Below are positions 24,745 through 34,616 of a stretch of 64,000 nt of DNA, in pieces. The DNA is taken from assembly GCF_041320595.1 (NCBI RefSeq), contig NZ_CP166625.1, positions 1,032,501-1,096,500 of the forward strand, given 5' to 3'. Source of the stretch: Pleomorphomonas sp. PLEO (lineage in GTDB: Bacteria; Pseudomonadota; Alphaproteobacteria; Rhizobiales; Pleomorphomonadaceae). The notes under the pieces are model-generated. The model worked only from the letters and a program-made list of their open reading frames with translations, had not been told where the DNA came from and made no database searches. Position numbers and translations under genes: made by a program. Position 1 is the stretch's first letter. Each line of letters opens with the position of its first letter.

Positions 24745-25596
24745 ATGTCCGCCATTCCCTTCGCCGACCGTTTCGAGGCGATTGCCGACCGCCGCTCGTC
24801 GCTCACCGTCGGCATCGACCCGGCGCCGGAAGTGCTGAAGGCCTGGGATCTGCCCTATGATGCCGAGGGCGTGCGCGTATTCGGCCTGGAGATGGTGGAG
24901 GCGGTGGGTGATCTTGTCGGTATCTTCAAACCGCAGATCGCTTTCTTCGAGCGCTTCGGCTGGCAGGGTCTGAAGTCGGCGGCCGAGGTGATCGGCCACG
25001 CCCGTTCGGCCGATGCTCTGGTCATCGCCGACATTAAGCGGATGGATATCGGCCACACCATCGAGGCCTATGCCGGCGCCTGGATTGGTGAGGACGCGGG
25101 CACGCCGGTGGATGCCATCACGCTTGGCGCCTACATGGGCTCGGGATCGCTTGCGCCGGTGGTCAAGCGTGCCGCCGAGTACGGAGCCGGTCTGTTCGTC
25201 GTCGTGCGCTCATCGAACCCGGATGGCATCCTGCTCCAGACCGCCCGGCAGGAGGACGATCGCACGGTGGCCAACGCGCTGGCCGACGATCTCACGGCTT
25301 TCAATCGGGGCGTGCTCGCCAAGTCGGGCAACGGTCCTTGCGGCGCCGTGGTCGGTGCGACGCTCGACGATGCCGACAAGGTACTCGAACGACTGCCGAC
25401 CTCGCTGATCCTCGCTCCCGGCATCGGTGCGCAGGGTGCAACCATGGCCGATCTCCGGTCGCGTTTCGGGCGGGCAGCGGCCAGGCGCACGTTGCCCAAT
25501 GTGTCGCGGCAGGTGGCGGCGGCCGGTCCTGCCAAGAAGGCAATTAGAGAGATCGTCGCGCGCCTTGCCGACGAAGCCTTTGCGCTGCGCGGCTGA
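24745..25596 (+). CDS. pyrF: Orotidine 5'-phosphate decarboxylase, type 2
   Basis: 283-residue enzyme converting OMP to UMP in pyrimidine synthesis. The catalytic tetrad is visible as Lys62 (FKPQ) and Asp96-Lys98-Asp101 in ADIKRMDIGHT. The FFERFG segment and the C-terminal LAPGIGAQGA phosphate loop agree. Its length and the FFERFG motif match the longer type 2 subfamily, whereas most alphaproteobacteria have the shorter (about 235 residue) type 1. ATG 24745 has CGGAGATC upstream. It is 17 bases ahead of uup and likely co-transcribed with it. Confidence 0.9.
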   Translation: MSAIPFADRFEAIADRRSSLTVGIDPAPEVLKAWDLPYDAEGVRVFGLEMVEAVGDLVGIFKPQIAFFERFGWQGLKSAAEVIGHARSADALVIADIKRMDIGHTIEAYAGAWIGEDAGTPVDAITLGAYMGSGSLAPVVKRAAEYGAGLFVVVRSSNPDGILLQTARQEDDRTVANALADDLTAFNRGVLAKSGNGPCGAVVGATLDDADKVLERLPTSLILAPGIGAQGATMADLRSRFGRAAARRTLPNVSRQVAAAGPAKKAIREIVARLADEAFALRG

Positions 25597-25613
25597 CGGA
25601 GACGATATCGGAC

Positions 25614-27425
25614 ATGGCTTTCCCCCCGGTTCTGTTCCTCAAGAACATCCACCTTACTTTTGGCTCGACGCCGCTTCTGACCGGTGCCGACCTCACGGTC
25701 GGCGAGGGCGATCGCATAACGCTGGTCGGCCGTAATGGTTCAGGCAAGTCGACATTGCTCAAGATTGCCGCCGGTTTCGTCGAAGCCGACGACGGCGAGC
25801 GCTTCTTCCAACCGGGCAAGACGGTGCGCTACCTGCCACAGGAGCCTGATCTCACATCCTTCAAGACGACGCTGGAGTATGTAGAATCAGGATTGGCGCC
25901 TGGCGACGTTCATTACCGGGCGCTCTATCTCCTCAATGAACTTGGGCTGACCGGCGACGAGCCGACGACGTCGCTGTCGGGCGGCGAGACGCGACGGGCG
26001 GCGCTTGCCCATGTGCTGGCGCCCGAGCCGGACATCCTGTTGCTCGACGAACCGACCAACCATCTCGACCTGCCGGCCATCGAATGGCTGGAAAGCGAAC
26101 TCAAGACCATGAAATCGGCGCTGGTGCTGATCTCGCATGACCGTCGCTTCCTTGAGAACCTGTCGCGCACCACCGTCTGGCTCGATCGCGGCGTGACGCG
26201 CACGCTCGATCGCGGTTTTTCACACTTTGAGGCTTGGCGCGATCAGGTGCTAGAGGAGGAAGAGCGCGATCTCGTCAAGCTCGACCGCAAGATCGAAGCC
26301 GAAGAGCACTGGATGCGCTACGGCGTCACCGCCCGCCGCAAGCGCAACGTCCGCCGCGTCGACATGCTCGCCGATCTCCGCAAGGACAAGCGCGAGCATC
26401 GCGGGCCGCAGGGATCTGTGAAGATGGTGGCGGCCGAGGCCGAGGCATCATCGAAGCTGGTGATCGAGGCGAAATCGATCTCCAAGTCATTTGGCGACCG
26501 GCCGATCGTGCAGGATTTCTCGATCCGGGTGGCGCGCGGCGACCGCATCGGCATCGTCGGCCCCAACGGCGCCGGCAAGACGACGCTGCTCAGACTTTTG
26601 ACCGGTGATCTTGAACCGGACAGCGGCACCGTCAAGCTTGGCATCTCCCTCGACATGCAAACGCTGGAGCAGAAGCGCGACAGCCTCGACCCCGAGACCA
26701 CGCTCGCCGATGCGCTCACCGAGGGCAAGGGCGACTGGGTGGTGATCGGCGAGGAGAAACGTCACGTCGTCGGCTATATGCGGGATTTCCTGTTCGCGCC
26801 CGAACAGGCACGGACGCCGCTTTCGGCGCTGTCGGGTGGCGAGCGCGGCCGAGTGATGCTTGCTCGGGCTCTCGCCAAGCCCTCCAACATGCTGGTGCTC
26901 GACGAGCCGACCAACGATCTCGACCTCGAGACGCTTGATCTTCTGGAAGAGCTGCTTGCCGACTATGGCGGCACGGTCATCGCCATCAGCCACGACCGCG
27001 ATTTTCTCGACCGCGTCGTCGCTTCGGTGGTGATGAGCGAAGGCGATGGTCGTTGGCTCGAATATGCTGGCGGCTATAGCGACATGCTGGCCCAGCGAGG
27101 GAAGGGCGTCGAGGCGAGGAAGGCGGAAAAGTCCGCGGCCACGCCGAAGAAGGCGGCTTCATCCGTTGCCGCCCCTGCGAAGGGCCGGTCTAAGCTTAGT
27201 TTCAAGGACAAGCACGCCCTGGAGACGCTGCCCGGTAGGATCGACAAGTTGTCGGAGGAAGCCAAGCGCCTGCATGCCGTGCTGGACGATTCCGGTCTCT
27301 ATGCGCGTGATCCCACGCTGTTTGCCGGCACTACCGAAAAGCTCACCGCCACCGAGGTGGCGCTGGCAGCGGCCGAGGAGGAGTGGTTGCGGCTCGAGAT
27401 GCTGCGCGAGGAACTGGAGGGCTGA
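25614..27425 (+). CDS. uup: ABC-F family ATPase, Uup-like
   Basis: 603-residue soluble protein with two nucleotide-binding domains and no TM region, a ribosome- or DNA-associated ABC-F ATPase. Walker A motifs are GRNGSGKST and GPNGAGKTT, signatures LSGGETRRAAL and LSGGERGRVML, Walker B LLLDEPTNHLD and LVLDEPTNDLD. Between them lies the charged linker (EEEERDLVKLDRKIEAEEHW) typical of the family. The C-terminal 90 residues form a Lys/Ala-rich stretch plus coiled coil, the Uup-type DNA-binding tail. The sequence is intact. Confidence 0.92.
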   Translation: MAFPPVLFLKNIHLTFGSTPLLTGADLTVGEGDRITLVGRNGSGKSTLLKIAAGFVEADDGERFFQPGKTVRYLPQEPDLTSFKTTLEYVESGLAPGDVHYRALYLLNELGLTGDEPTTSLSGGETRRAALAHVLAPEPDILLLDEPTNHLDLPAIEWLESELKTMKSALVLISHDRRFLENLSRTTVWLDRGVTRTLDRGFSHFEAWRDQVLEEEERDLVKLDRKIEAEEHWMRYGVTARRKRNVRRVDMLADLRKDKREHRGPQGSVKMVAAEAEASSKLVIEAKSISKSFGDRPIVQDFSIRVARGDRIGIVGPNGAGKTTLLRLLTGDLEPDSGTVKLGISLDMQTLEQKRDSLDPETTLADALTEGKGDWVVIGEEKRHVVGYMRDFLFAPEQARTPLSALSGGERGRVMLARALAKPSNMLVLDEPTNDLDLETLDLLEELLADYGGTVIAISHDRDFLDRVVASVVMSEGDGRWLEYAGGYSDMLAQRGKGVEARKAEKSAATPKKAASSVAAPAKGRSKLSFKDKHALETLPGRIDKLSEEAKRLHAVLDDSGLYARDPTLFAGTTEKLTATEVALAAAEEEWLRLEMLREELEG

Positions 27426-27503
27426 CGCGGCGTTGCCGTGGTAGCTTGGTTAGCTTGCGCCCTGCCGTTTTTTGGGCAAGACAGAAGGTTACTTCGGTCG
27501 TCA

Positions 27504-29714
27504 ATGATGCGAACCATGTCCGTTTTCCGTCTCCTCGCGCTTCTCCTCACGCTCGCTCTGCCGACTTTAGCGCTGGCGCAGACCGCGCCCCCGGCCGCCG
27601 CCCCGGCGACGCCGTCTGCCATTGTCATGCCGAAGCTCGTCTTGCCGACCAAACCAGCCGCGCCGGAAACGGCGACCGTCACCTCGCCGGAGGCGGCGAA
27701 GGCGCTGGCCGACATCCTGAAGGATGACGCTACGCGGGCGGCGCTGATCGGCGAGCTGGAGCGTTTGGCCCAGCCGACGGCGGGCGACGCGGCGGCGGCT
27801 CCCGCCGATGCGGCCAGTACGGAAGCGGCGGATACGCCAACGGTGCCGCTTGCTCGTGAGATCGGGTCGGTCACGCAGGACCTGTCGCGGCAGGTGGTCG
27901 ACGTGGTGTTGAAGATCGGCCGTGGCCTTGGCAACTTGACGCGCCTTGTCGACGGCAGCGCCGACATCAATTGGGATGGCGTGCGCGAGCAAGGCGTGTC
28001 GCTGGTGATCCTGGTCGTCTTCGCTTTCGCGACGTTGACCATCGCTCGCTTTCTTGCCCGTTTCCCGCTCGGCGCCGTCGAGAGGGTTGCCCGTGATAAA
28101 CCATTAACCCGCCGCGTGCTTTGGAGCGGTCTCGCGCTCTTCATCGACTGGGCGGTGATCGGCCTCGCCTGGTTTGTCACTTCGGCCTATGCCATCGCCG
28201 TCGCGGGCGGCGGCCGCATCGATCTGATGCAGAGCCTCTTCATCGATGCCTTCGTGGTGATCGAGTTCCTGAAGAGCTGTCTTGCCACCGTCCTGCAATA
28301 TCGCCGGCCAGCCCTCAAGGTGTTCGATCTCAAGGCGGCGACGGCGCGTTTCTGGTACCTCTGGCTCAGTCGCCTGATCGGCTTCCTCGGATATGGCGTG
28401 CTGGTCGCCCACCCATTGGTCAACAAGGCGATCGGCTTTTCGGTGGGCATCGGCTTCCGTCTCGCAGTGGTGCTCATTACCCTCGTCGGCGCCACGGTGC
28501 TGGTGACGGCCAAGCGCGACGAGGTGCGGGCGGGGCTCTACCGGTTGATCGAGCCGGTGAAGGGTTCGGTGCTGCGCACGGCGCTGGCGCTTCTCGCCCA
28601 TGCCTGGCACGTCGTCGTCATCGTCTATCTTGCCGTGGCCTTCGTGCTCTGGGTGAGCCGGCCGTTCGACGCCGTCGACTACATGGCCTGGGCGACGGTC
28701 GAGACGGTCTTGACCATTGCCCTCGGCGGCCTTGTCGACAGCCTGATCTCCAACGCTATTTCCGGCGGTGTCCGCCTCCCGGCCGACGTCAAGAAGACGC
28801 TGCCTCTGCTTGAGGCTCGGCTCAACATGATGGTGCCGATGGTCTTCCGCGCCGTGCGCATCGTGCTGGTACTGGTGGTGGTGGCGGTGCTGCTGCAGTG
28901 CTGGGGCCTTGTCGATCTCCTTGCCTGGTTCGAGTCCGAAGGCGGTACCGACGCGGTCGGGCGCATTCTGTCGGCGGCGATCATCGTGCTCGCGGCCGGC
29001 AGCATTTGGCTCGCCGCGTCAAGCTGGGTGGAATATCGCCTCAACCCGTCGCTCGGCCGCATCACCAATGCCCGTACACGCACGCTTTTGTCATTGTTCC
29101 GCAATGCCTTCTCGATCGTGCTGATCATTATCGCCGCCATGCTGACGCTCTCTCAGCTCGGCGTCGACATCGCGCCTCTGGTCGCTGGTGCCGGTGTCGT
29201 CGGCTTGGCCGTCGGCTTCGGTTCGCAGAAGCTGGTTCAGGACATCATCACCGGTGCCTTCATCCAGTTCGAGAATGCCATGAACGAGGGCGATGTGGTG
29301 ACGGTGGCCGGCCTCACCGGCGTCGTCGATCGACTGACCATTCGGTCGGTCGGCATCCGCGATACCGATGGCGTCTACCACATCATTCCCTTTTCGTCGG
29401 TGACCAGCGTATCCAACGCCATGCGTGGCTTTGCCTTCGCCGCCTCGACGGTCAGCGTCGCCTATCCAACCGATCTGGATGAGGCAAAAGCGGCGATGCG
29501 GGAAGCCTTTGACAGGCTTATGGACGGGCCGCGCGGCGCCGTCATCCTGGAGCCACTCGAGATGCAGGGCGTCGTCTCTTTTTCGGCGGCGGGCGTCGCC
29601 CTGAAGGTGCGCATCAAGACGCTTCCGGGCGAGCAATGGGCGACCGGGCGGCTCTACAGTGAGTTGGTCAAGAAGGTTTTTGACGAACGTAGCATCAAGT
29701 TCTCATTTCCCTGA
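27504..29714 (+). CDS. Mechanosensitive ion channel, MscS family (large form)
   Basis: 736 residues. A signal sequence (FRLLALLLTLALPTLALAQT) precedes a Pro/Ala-rich periplasmic stretch, then about ten TM helices, and the C-terminal MscS domain. TM3-like pore helix and beta domain are clear: APLVAGAGVVGLAVGFGSQKLVQD, ITGAFIQFENAMNEGDVV and VDRLTIRSVGIRDTDG. It gates under membrane tension to release solutes after osmotic downshock. ATG 27504 gives the signal peptide; 27516 also works. A small hairpin at 29722-29740 lies just after the stop. Confidence 0.9.
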   Translation: MMRTMSVFRLLALLLTLALPTLALAQTAPPAAAPATPSAIVMPKLVLPTKPAAPETATVTSPEAAKALADILKDDATRAALIGELERLAQPTAGDAAAAPADAASTEAADTPTVPLAREIGSVTQDLSRQVVDVVLKIGRGLGNLTRLVDGSADINWDGVREQGVSLVILVVFAFATLTIARFLARFPLGAVERVARDKPLTRRVLWSGLALFIDWAVIGLAWFVTSAYAIAVAGGGRIDLMQSLFIDAFVVIEFLKSCLATVLQYRRPALKVFDLKAATARFWYLWLSRLIGFLGYGVLVAHPLVNKAIGFSVGIGFRLAVVLITLVGATVLVTAKRDEVRAGLYRLIEPVKGSVLRTALALLAHAWHVVVIVYLAVAFVLWVSRPFDAVDYMAWATVETVLTIALGGLVDSLISNAISGGVRLPADVKKTLPLLEARLNMMVPMVFRAVRIVLVLVVVAVLLQCWGLVDLLAWFESEGGTDAVGRILSAAIIVLAAGSIWLAASSWVEYRLNPSLGRITNARTRTLLSLFRNAFSIVLIIIAAMLTLSQLGVDIAPLVAGAGVVGLAVGFGSQKLVQDIITGAFIQFENAMNEGDVVTVAGLTGVVDRLTIRSVGIRDTDGVYHIIPFSSVTSVSNAMRGFAFAASTVSVAYPTDLDEAKAAMREAFDRLMDGPRGAVILEPLEMQGVVSFSAAGVALKVRIKTLPGEQWATGRLYSELVKKVFDERSIKFSFP

Positions 29715-29862
29715 TAGGCAGGCCGACATCGTAAGTCGGCAAGGCTATGGTTACGGTCTTGCCGAAAAGGCATTTGCGTTTGAGGGCCGGCGTTCTAAAT
29801 GAAGGACCAGAGGCCGGGGCCGCGCCCCCGGGAGCTGCCTTCCCGGATGGAGACGACAGGAT

Positions 29863-30867
29863 TTGAGCGATCCCACCGATGATGACACCAGCGCGGAAGC
29901 GTCGCCGGGGCGTATTGCGCGCGTGCTGAAGTGGGCCGGCCCGGTTGTTGCCGTGGTGCTGATTGCCGGCGCGGTCTGGGTGCTGTGGGACATGGCGACC
30001 AAGATATCGTTCGCCGACATCCGCACCGCAGCTCTGGCGCTGCCGGTTCACCGCTTTGTGCTGGCCTTCGTTTTCACTTTGTGTGGGCTAGCAGCTCTCG
30101 CCACCTACGATCTTCTGGCGCTCCATGCGCTCAACTACACCAGCTCGATCAGCCTGACGCGGGCGGTGTTCGGCGGCCTCATCGCCAATGTGTTCGCCAA
30201 CACGCTCGGCTTTCCGCTCCTGTCGGGCGGTGGTGCCCGCTACCGCATCTATTCCATGGTCGGCGTCAGTTTTTCGGTGGTCGCCCGGCTGATCGTCATG
30301 AGCTGGCTGACCATGTGGTCGGGTATTCTGTTCGTGCTTGGGCTCGCCCTGACACTGGAGCCGACGACGCAATATCCCGTTTTTCCCCACCACTACATCG
30401 ATCGGTCGGTCGGCCTGATCATTCTGGTGGCGTTGACCGGATTCATCGTCTGGCTGGCGAAGAAACGCCGGGCAATCCGCGTCAGTGGCATGGTGGTCCG
30501 CATGCCCAGGGCAAAGCCCGCCTTCCTGATGGTATTGGCTGGTGCCGTTGATCTCATGGCGGCCTGCGGCACGCTTTATGTCCTGCTGCCGCCCGACGCG
30601 GTTCCGGACGCGGCTCGTTATCTCGTTACCTACTCGCTGGCTTTCCTGGCTGGCATGGCGGCCAATACGCCCGGCGGAGTCGGCGTGTTCGAGGCGACGG
30701 TGGTCACCGGACTCGATATCGGTCATCGTCCGGATGTTGCCGCCGCGCTGATCCTGTTTCGCCTCATCTATTTCGTGGTGCCGCTCATCTTCGCTCTTGT
30801 GCTGCTCGCCTTCTTCGAAGGGCGCCACCGGTTCGCCGTGCGGCGGGCGCGGCGCGAAGAAGTGTGA
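29863..30867 (+). CDS. UPF0104 / lysylphosphatidylglycerol synthase TM-region family protein
   Basis: 334-residue membrane protein with about eight TM helices. Motifs typical of the YbhN/AglD2 group are seen: NTLGFPLLSGGGARYRIY and AGMAANTPGGVGVFEA. This family covers the flippase domain of MprF without the synthase part, and its substrate is unknown. The start is assigned to TTG 29863, with GGAG 16 bases upstream; the ATG at 29847 is out of frame, so the start is uncertain. Confidence 0.78.
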   Translation: MSDPTDDDTSAEASPGRIARVLKWAGPVVAVVLIAGAVWVLWDMATKISFADIRTAALALPVHRFVLAFVFTLCGLAALATYDLLALHALNYTSSISLTRAVFGGLIANVFANTLGFPLLSGGGARYRIYSMVGVSFSVVARLIVMSWLTMWSGILFVLGLALTLEPTTQYPVFPHHYIDRSVGLIILVALTGFIVWLAKKRRAIRVSGMVVRMPRAKPAFLMVLAGAVDLMAACGTLYVLLPPDAVPDAARYLVTYSLAFLAGMAANTPGGVGVFEATVVTGLDIGHRPDVAAALILFRLIYFVVPLIFALVLLAFFEGRHRFAVRRARREEV

Positions 30868-30988
30868 ATGAGCCACGGTTGGCGGGGCAACAGAACCGCT
30901 TGGCTCCGCGGAAGGCTTGTTCCGCGCCTCTTTCTAGATCACAAGTCGCCGTTCGTTGGCCCCCAACCGCGCCCGCCCGAGTGACTTC

Positions 30989-32209
30989 ATGAGCCATCAA
31001 CCCTCGACGAACGCCTTCGCCCACCGGCCCTATCTCCTTTACTGGCTGGCCCGCCTGTTCGCCACGTTCGCCATTCAGATCGTGGTGGTCGCCGTCGGCT
31101 GGAAGGTTTACGACCTGACCCACGACCCCATGGCGCTCGGTTACGTCGGGCTGATGCAGTTCCTGCCGGCTTTCCTCCTGGTTCTGATCACCGGCGCGGT
31201 GGCTGATCGCGTGTCGCGACGCCTCATCATCGTTGTCTGTTTCGGGGTCGAGGCGGCGGCGGCCATCTGGCTGTTCACGCTGTCATGGACGGCATCGCCG
31301 ACTGTCACGCCGATCTACCTCATCCTGTTGGTGATGGGCGTCGCCCGTGCCTTCATGGGACCGGCCATGCAGTCGGTGGTTCCGAATCTGGTGCCCCGCG
31401 CAGCCCTCGCCAACGCTATCGGCTGGGTGTCGTCGTCCTGGCAAGTGGCGGCGATCGGCGGGCCGGTGGCCGGTGGCCTGCTCTACGGGATTTCCGAACT
31501 CGCCGCCTTCGGCACGGCGGTGGTGTTGCTGGCCGCCGCCGTCAGCCTGATGCTGGCGCTGCCGCCGATCACCGTGGCCCAGCAGGCCAAGGAACCGGCT
31601 TGGCAAGCGGTGTCGGCCGGTTTCCGCTACGTCTTTTCCAACCGCATCGTACTCGGCGCCATTTCGCTCGACCTGTTCGCCGTGCTGCTCGGTGGCGCGG
31701 TGGCGCTGATGCCGGTCTACGCCTCCGACATCCTGGTACTCGGCCCGGCCGGTCTCGGCATGATGCGCGCGGCGCCCGGGATCGGCGCCATCCTGGTGGC
31801 CGCCTTCCTGGCGCGCTTCCCGATCCGGGCGATGGCCGGCGTTAAAATGTTCCTGGGTGTCGCGGTGTTCGGCCTGGCGACCGTAGTGTTCGGCGTCTCG
31901 ATGACGCCGTGGCTCTCGATCCTCTGCCTCGGGCTGATGGGCGCGGGCGATATGATCTCGGTCTATGTGCGCGAGACGCTGATCCAGCTTGCCACCCCCG
32001 ACGAACTGCGCGGTCGTGTCTCGGCCGTCAACATGGTGTTCGTCGGTGCCTCCAATGAGCTTGGCGAGTTTCGCGCTGGCAGCATGGCGGCGTTGATCGG
32101 CACCGTCCCCGCCGTGGTGTTCGGCGGTGTCGGCACGCTCGCCGTCGCCGGCCTGTGGTCGGTGATCTTTCCCGATCTGCGTCGTACCGAAAAGCTCGAC
32201 GGTAGCTGA
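30989..32209 (+). CDS. MFS transporter, EntS-like (PF05977)
   Basis: 406 residues, about 12 TM helices. It has the loop 2-3 motif GAVADRVSRR and the N-terminal pattern of the enterobactin-exporter-like MFS subfamily (FRVLWLAR-like LLYWLARLFATFAIQIV, YDLTHDPMALG). The PDELRGRVSAVNMVFVGASNELGEF segment after TM10 is characteristic. I choose ATG 30989 over TTG 30956. The exported compound is unknown, and no siderophore genes lie nearby. Confidence 0.82.
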   Translation: MSHQPSTNAFAHRPYLLYWLARLFATFAIQIVVVAVGWKVYDLTHDPMALGYVGLMQFLPAFLLVLITGAVADRVSRRLIIVVCFGVEAAAAIWLFTLSWTASPTVTPIYLILLVMGVARAFMGPAMQSVVPNLVPRAALANAIGWVSSSWQVAAIGGPVAGGLLYGISELAAFGTAVVLLAAAVSLMLALPPITVAQQAKEPAWQAVSAGFRYVFSNRIVLGAISLDLFAVLLGGAVALMPVYASDILVLGPAGLGMMRAAPGIGAILVAAFLARFPIRAMAGVKMFLGVAVFGLATVVFGVSMTPWLSILCLGLMGAGDMISVYVRETLIQLATPDELRGRVSAVNMVFVGASNELGEFRAGSMAALIGTVPAVVFGGVGTLAVAGLWSVIFPDLRRTEKLDGS

Positions 32210-32244
32210 ATGGGAACGTCCGCCTGAGAGGGGCGCCGCCTCCT

Positions 32245-34305
32245 TCAGGCGGTGGCAACTGCCTTCAGGAAGCGTTCGATCTCACCGGCAAGCTCGTCCT
32301 TTACCGTGTCAACGGTGGCCGCTGCTTCCAGCACGCGATTTGCCGCGGTGCGCGTCTCGCCGACGGCCGCGGTGAGGTCGTCGACATTGTCGGCGACCGT
32401 CCTGGTCTCGTGCGATGCCGCCTCAACGCTCGAGCCGATCTCGGAGGTGGCGGCGCCTTGCTCCTCCACGGCAGCGGCCATGGTCGCGGCGTGGGTGTTG
32501 ACGTTTTCCATGGTGCTGGCGATGCGCGCGATGACCCCAACAGCCTCGTCGGTGGCCTGCTGGATGGCCGCGATCTGGTGGGAAATCTCCTCGGTGGCCT
32601 TGGCCGTCTGACCGGCGAGGTTCTTCACCTCGCTCGCCACCACGGCGAAACCTTTGCCGGCCTCACCGGCGCGGGCGGCTTCGATGGTGGCGTTGAGAGC
32701 CAGCAAGTTGGTCTGGTCGGCGACAGCCTGGATCAGCGTCACCACTTCACCAATCTTGGCTGCGGCCTTGGCGAGTTCGCCGACTTTTTCGTGGCTGACG
32801 CGCGCGCCTTCCGTGGCCGAGCCGATGATCGCCGAGGTGCGAGCAACCTGAGCCGATATCTCGCCAATGGACGCGGCCAGTTCCTCAGCGGCGGAAGCGA
32901 CGGTCTGGACGTTGCCGGAAGCGCGACCGGCGGCGGCGTGGGCGACGCCTGCCCGCTCCGTGGTGCGGCCCGCCGAGGTCGCCATCTCGCGCGCGATCGT
33001 GTCGAGGTCGCGACTGGCGGTGGAAACGCGGCCGATAACGGCCGTCGCTTCCTCGCGGAAGCCAGCGACCAGCTTGTCGATTTCCACCTGTCGCGCGTCG
33101 CGGCGGGCGGCCTCCACGGCCTGGTTGCCTTCCAGTTCGCGGCGGGCGACGGTGTGATCGCGGAAAATATTGATGGCACGGGCCATGGCGCCGATCTCGT
33201 CGGCGCGGTCTGCACCCTCGACGGCGACGGACGTATCGCCGGCCGCGAGCGCCTCCATGCGGCGTGCCATGCCGCCGATCGGCTTTGCCAGTGTGTGGGC
33301 GAGATAGCCGACGCAGCCAAGACCAATCAGCAGAGCGACGATCGAGGCGCCGACCATGGCCAGGGCGGTCGTCCGGGCATCGGCGGCCAAGGTCGCTTCC
33401 GGCACGGTCATCACCAGCGTCCAAGTCTCCTTCACCCCTGCAAAAGCCACCTTGGCAGTGGTCAGGTAGGTCGGGACACCATCGACGTCGACAACGCCGC
33501 TGCCACCGGCCGTCATGGCAAGAGCGGCCTTGGCGACGCCGTCCTCGGCGGTCTTGCCGATCAGGGATGCATCGGGATTGGCGACCCAGAGGTTATCCGT
33601 GCCGATCAGCCGGACGGAACCGGTGTCGAATGGCTTCAGAGACGAGACGAAGGCCGACACCTTGGTGAGCGGCAGGTCGGCGGTGGTGATGCCGATGGGT
33701 TTGCCGGCCCGGTGCAGCACCAGCGACAACGCCGACATCAGCGTGTCCTTGCCGTCGATCGGATAGATGTAGGGGGCGGTGATGAGATCGCGATTCTCGC
33801 GCAAAGGAAGATCGTACCAGCCCTCGGTTCCGGCCTCTTTGGTCATCACCAGCTTCTCGACGGCGATCGAGCCATCGGCCCGGTGATAGAAATAGGGAAC
33901 GAAACGGCCCGTGGCGTCGGAATAGGCGTGGGTCTTGAAATCGGCGTCCTGGCTATCGAGGGCGTTGGGTTCGAAGGCCAGCGTTGTCCCCAACAGTTCC
34001 GGATGGGCGGAGACGACGGAGGTCACCAGCCGTCCCAGGCCGTCTCGGTCGGCTTTGCCGTCAGCAATCAAGCCTTCCACGGCGCGGGCAATGGTCGTCC
34101 CAACCGTGTAGGCATCCTCGACTTTGCTGCGAATGTCGAGCGAATAGCCGGTCATCAGGTCTGAGGCGCGGCGCTCGGCATTCGCGTATTCTGTCTTCAT
34201 GGACATGATTGCGGCAAGCGCGGTGAGGGTGCCGAGGGCCAATGCCAACAGCAGGCCAATGCCGGCGATGAGCTTGGTGCGGAGGGGCAGATTGCGGAGG
34301 CGCAT
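32245..34305 (-). CDS. Methyl-accepting chemotaxis protein with dCache-type sensor
   Basis: 686-residue chemoreceptor. TM1 at about residues 11-33, a periplasmic double-Cache region of about 270 residues ([34 protein letters not shown]), TM2 at about 310-335, then HAMP ([19 protein letters not shown]) and the signalling domain. The hairpin tip [20 protein letters not shown] is conserved. It ends without a CheR-binding pentapeptide. No che genes lie nearby, so it is an orphan receptor of unknown ligand. The convergent MFS gene ends 35 bases away. Confidence 0.93.
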   Translation of the reverse strand: MRLRNLPLRTKLIAGIGLLLALALGTLTALAAIMSMKTEYANAERRASDLMTGYSLDIRSKVEDAYTVGTTIARAVEGLIADGKADRDGLGRLVTSVVSAHPELLGTTLAFEPNALDSQDADFKTHAYSDATGRFVPYFYHRADGSIAVEKLVMTKEAGTEGWYDLPLRENRDLITAPYIYPIDGKDTLMSALSLVLHRAGKPIGITTADLPLTKVSAFVSSLKPFDTGSVRLIGTDNLWVANPDASLIGKTAEDGVAKAALAMTAGGSGVVDVDGVPTYLTTAKVAFAGVKETWTLVMTVPEATLAADARTTALAMVGASIVALLIGLGCVGYLAHTLAKPIGGMARRMEALAAGDTSVAVEGADRADEIGAMARAINIFRDHTVARRELEGNQAVEAARRDARQVEIDKLVAGFREEATAVIGRVSTASRDLDTIAREMATSAGRTTERAGVAHAAAGRASGNVQTVASAAEELAASIGEISAQVARTSAIIGSATEGARVSHEKVGELAKAAAKIGEVVTLIQAVADQTNLLALNATIEAARAGEAGKGFAVVASEVKNLAGQTAKATEEISHQIAAIQQATDEAVGVIARIASTMENVNTHAATMAAAVEEQGAATSEIGSSVEAASHETRTVADNVDDLTAAVGETRTAANRVLEAAATVDTVKDELAGEIERFLKAVATA

Positions 34306-34616
34306 ATCAGTCTCGCTATACTAGTGATGACGAGGCATGCTGGGCCGGCAGAGGTTAACCGCATGTGACATTTGGAGCCTGCAGGTTCTATCCATGTAAA
34401 AAATGTATATGTGAAGGGAATTCCAGCCTGATCCTCGCCGGTGGCCACGCTGCAAGGATGGATATTTACGGAACATCTATCCGCAAAGTTACATATTCCG
34501 CCAACCAACGGCTGTATGAGAACTAGGGATTGCGGCGAGTGGCGTTGCGCCGCAAATGTCGTTTGCTTGGATTGCCGCCGTCGGATACGGCAAGGCGGGT
34601 TTCAAGGGAGTTTGTG
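34306..34616. other. Divergent region between the chemoreceptor and the ROK kinase
   Basis: About 310 bases without a gene. It must contain promoters for both flanking genes. The plus-strand gene has AAGGGAG 7 bases before its ATG. I see no clear operator. Confidence 0.4.

Noticed and set aside
32410-34164. 584-codon plus-strand ORF
   Set aside because: Antisense to the chemoreceptor gene; composition is that of a shadow frame.
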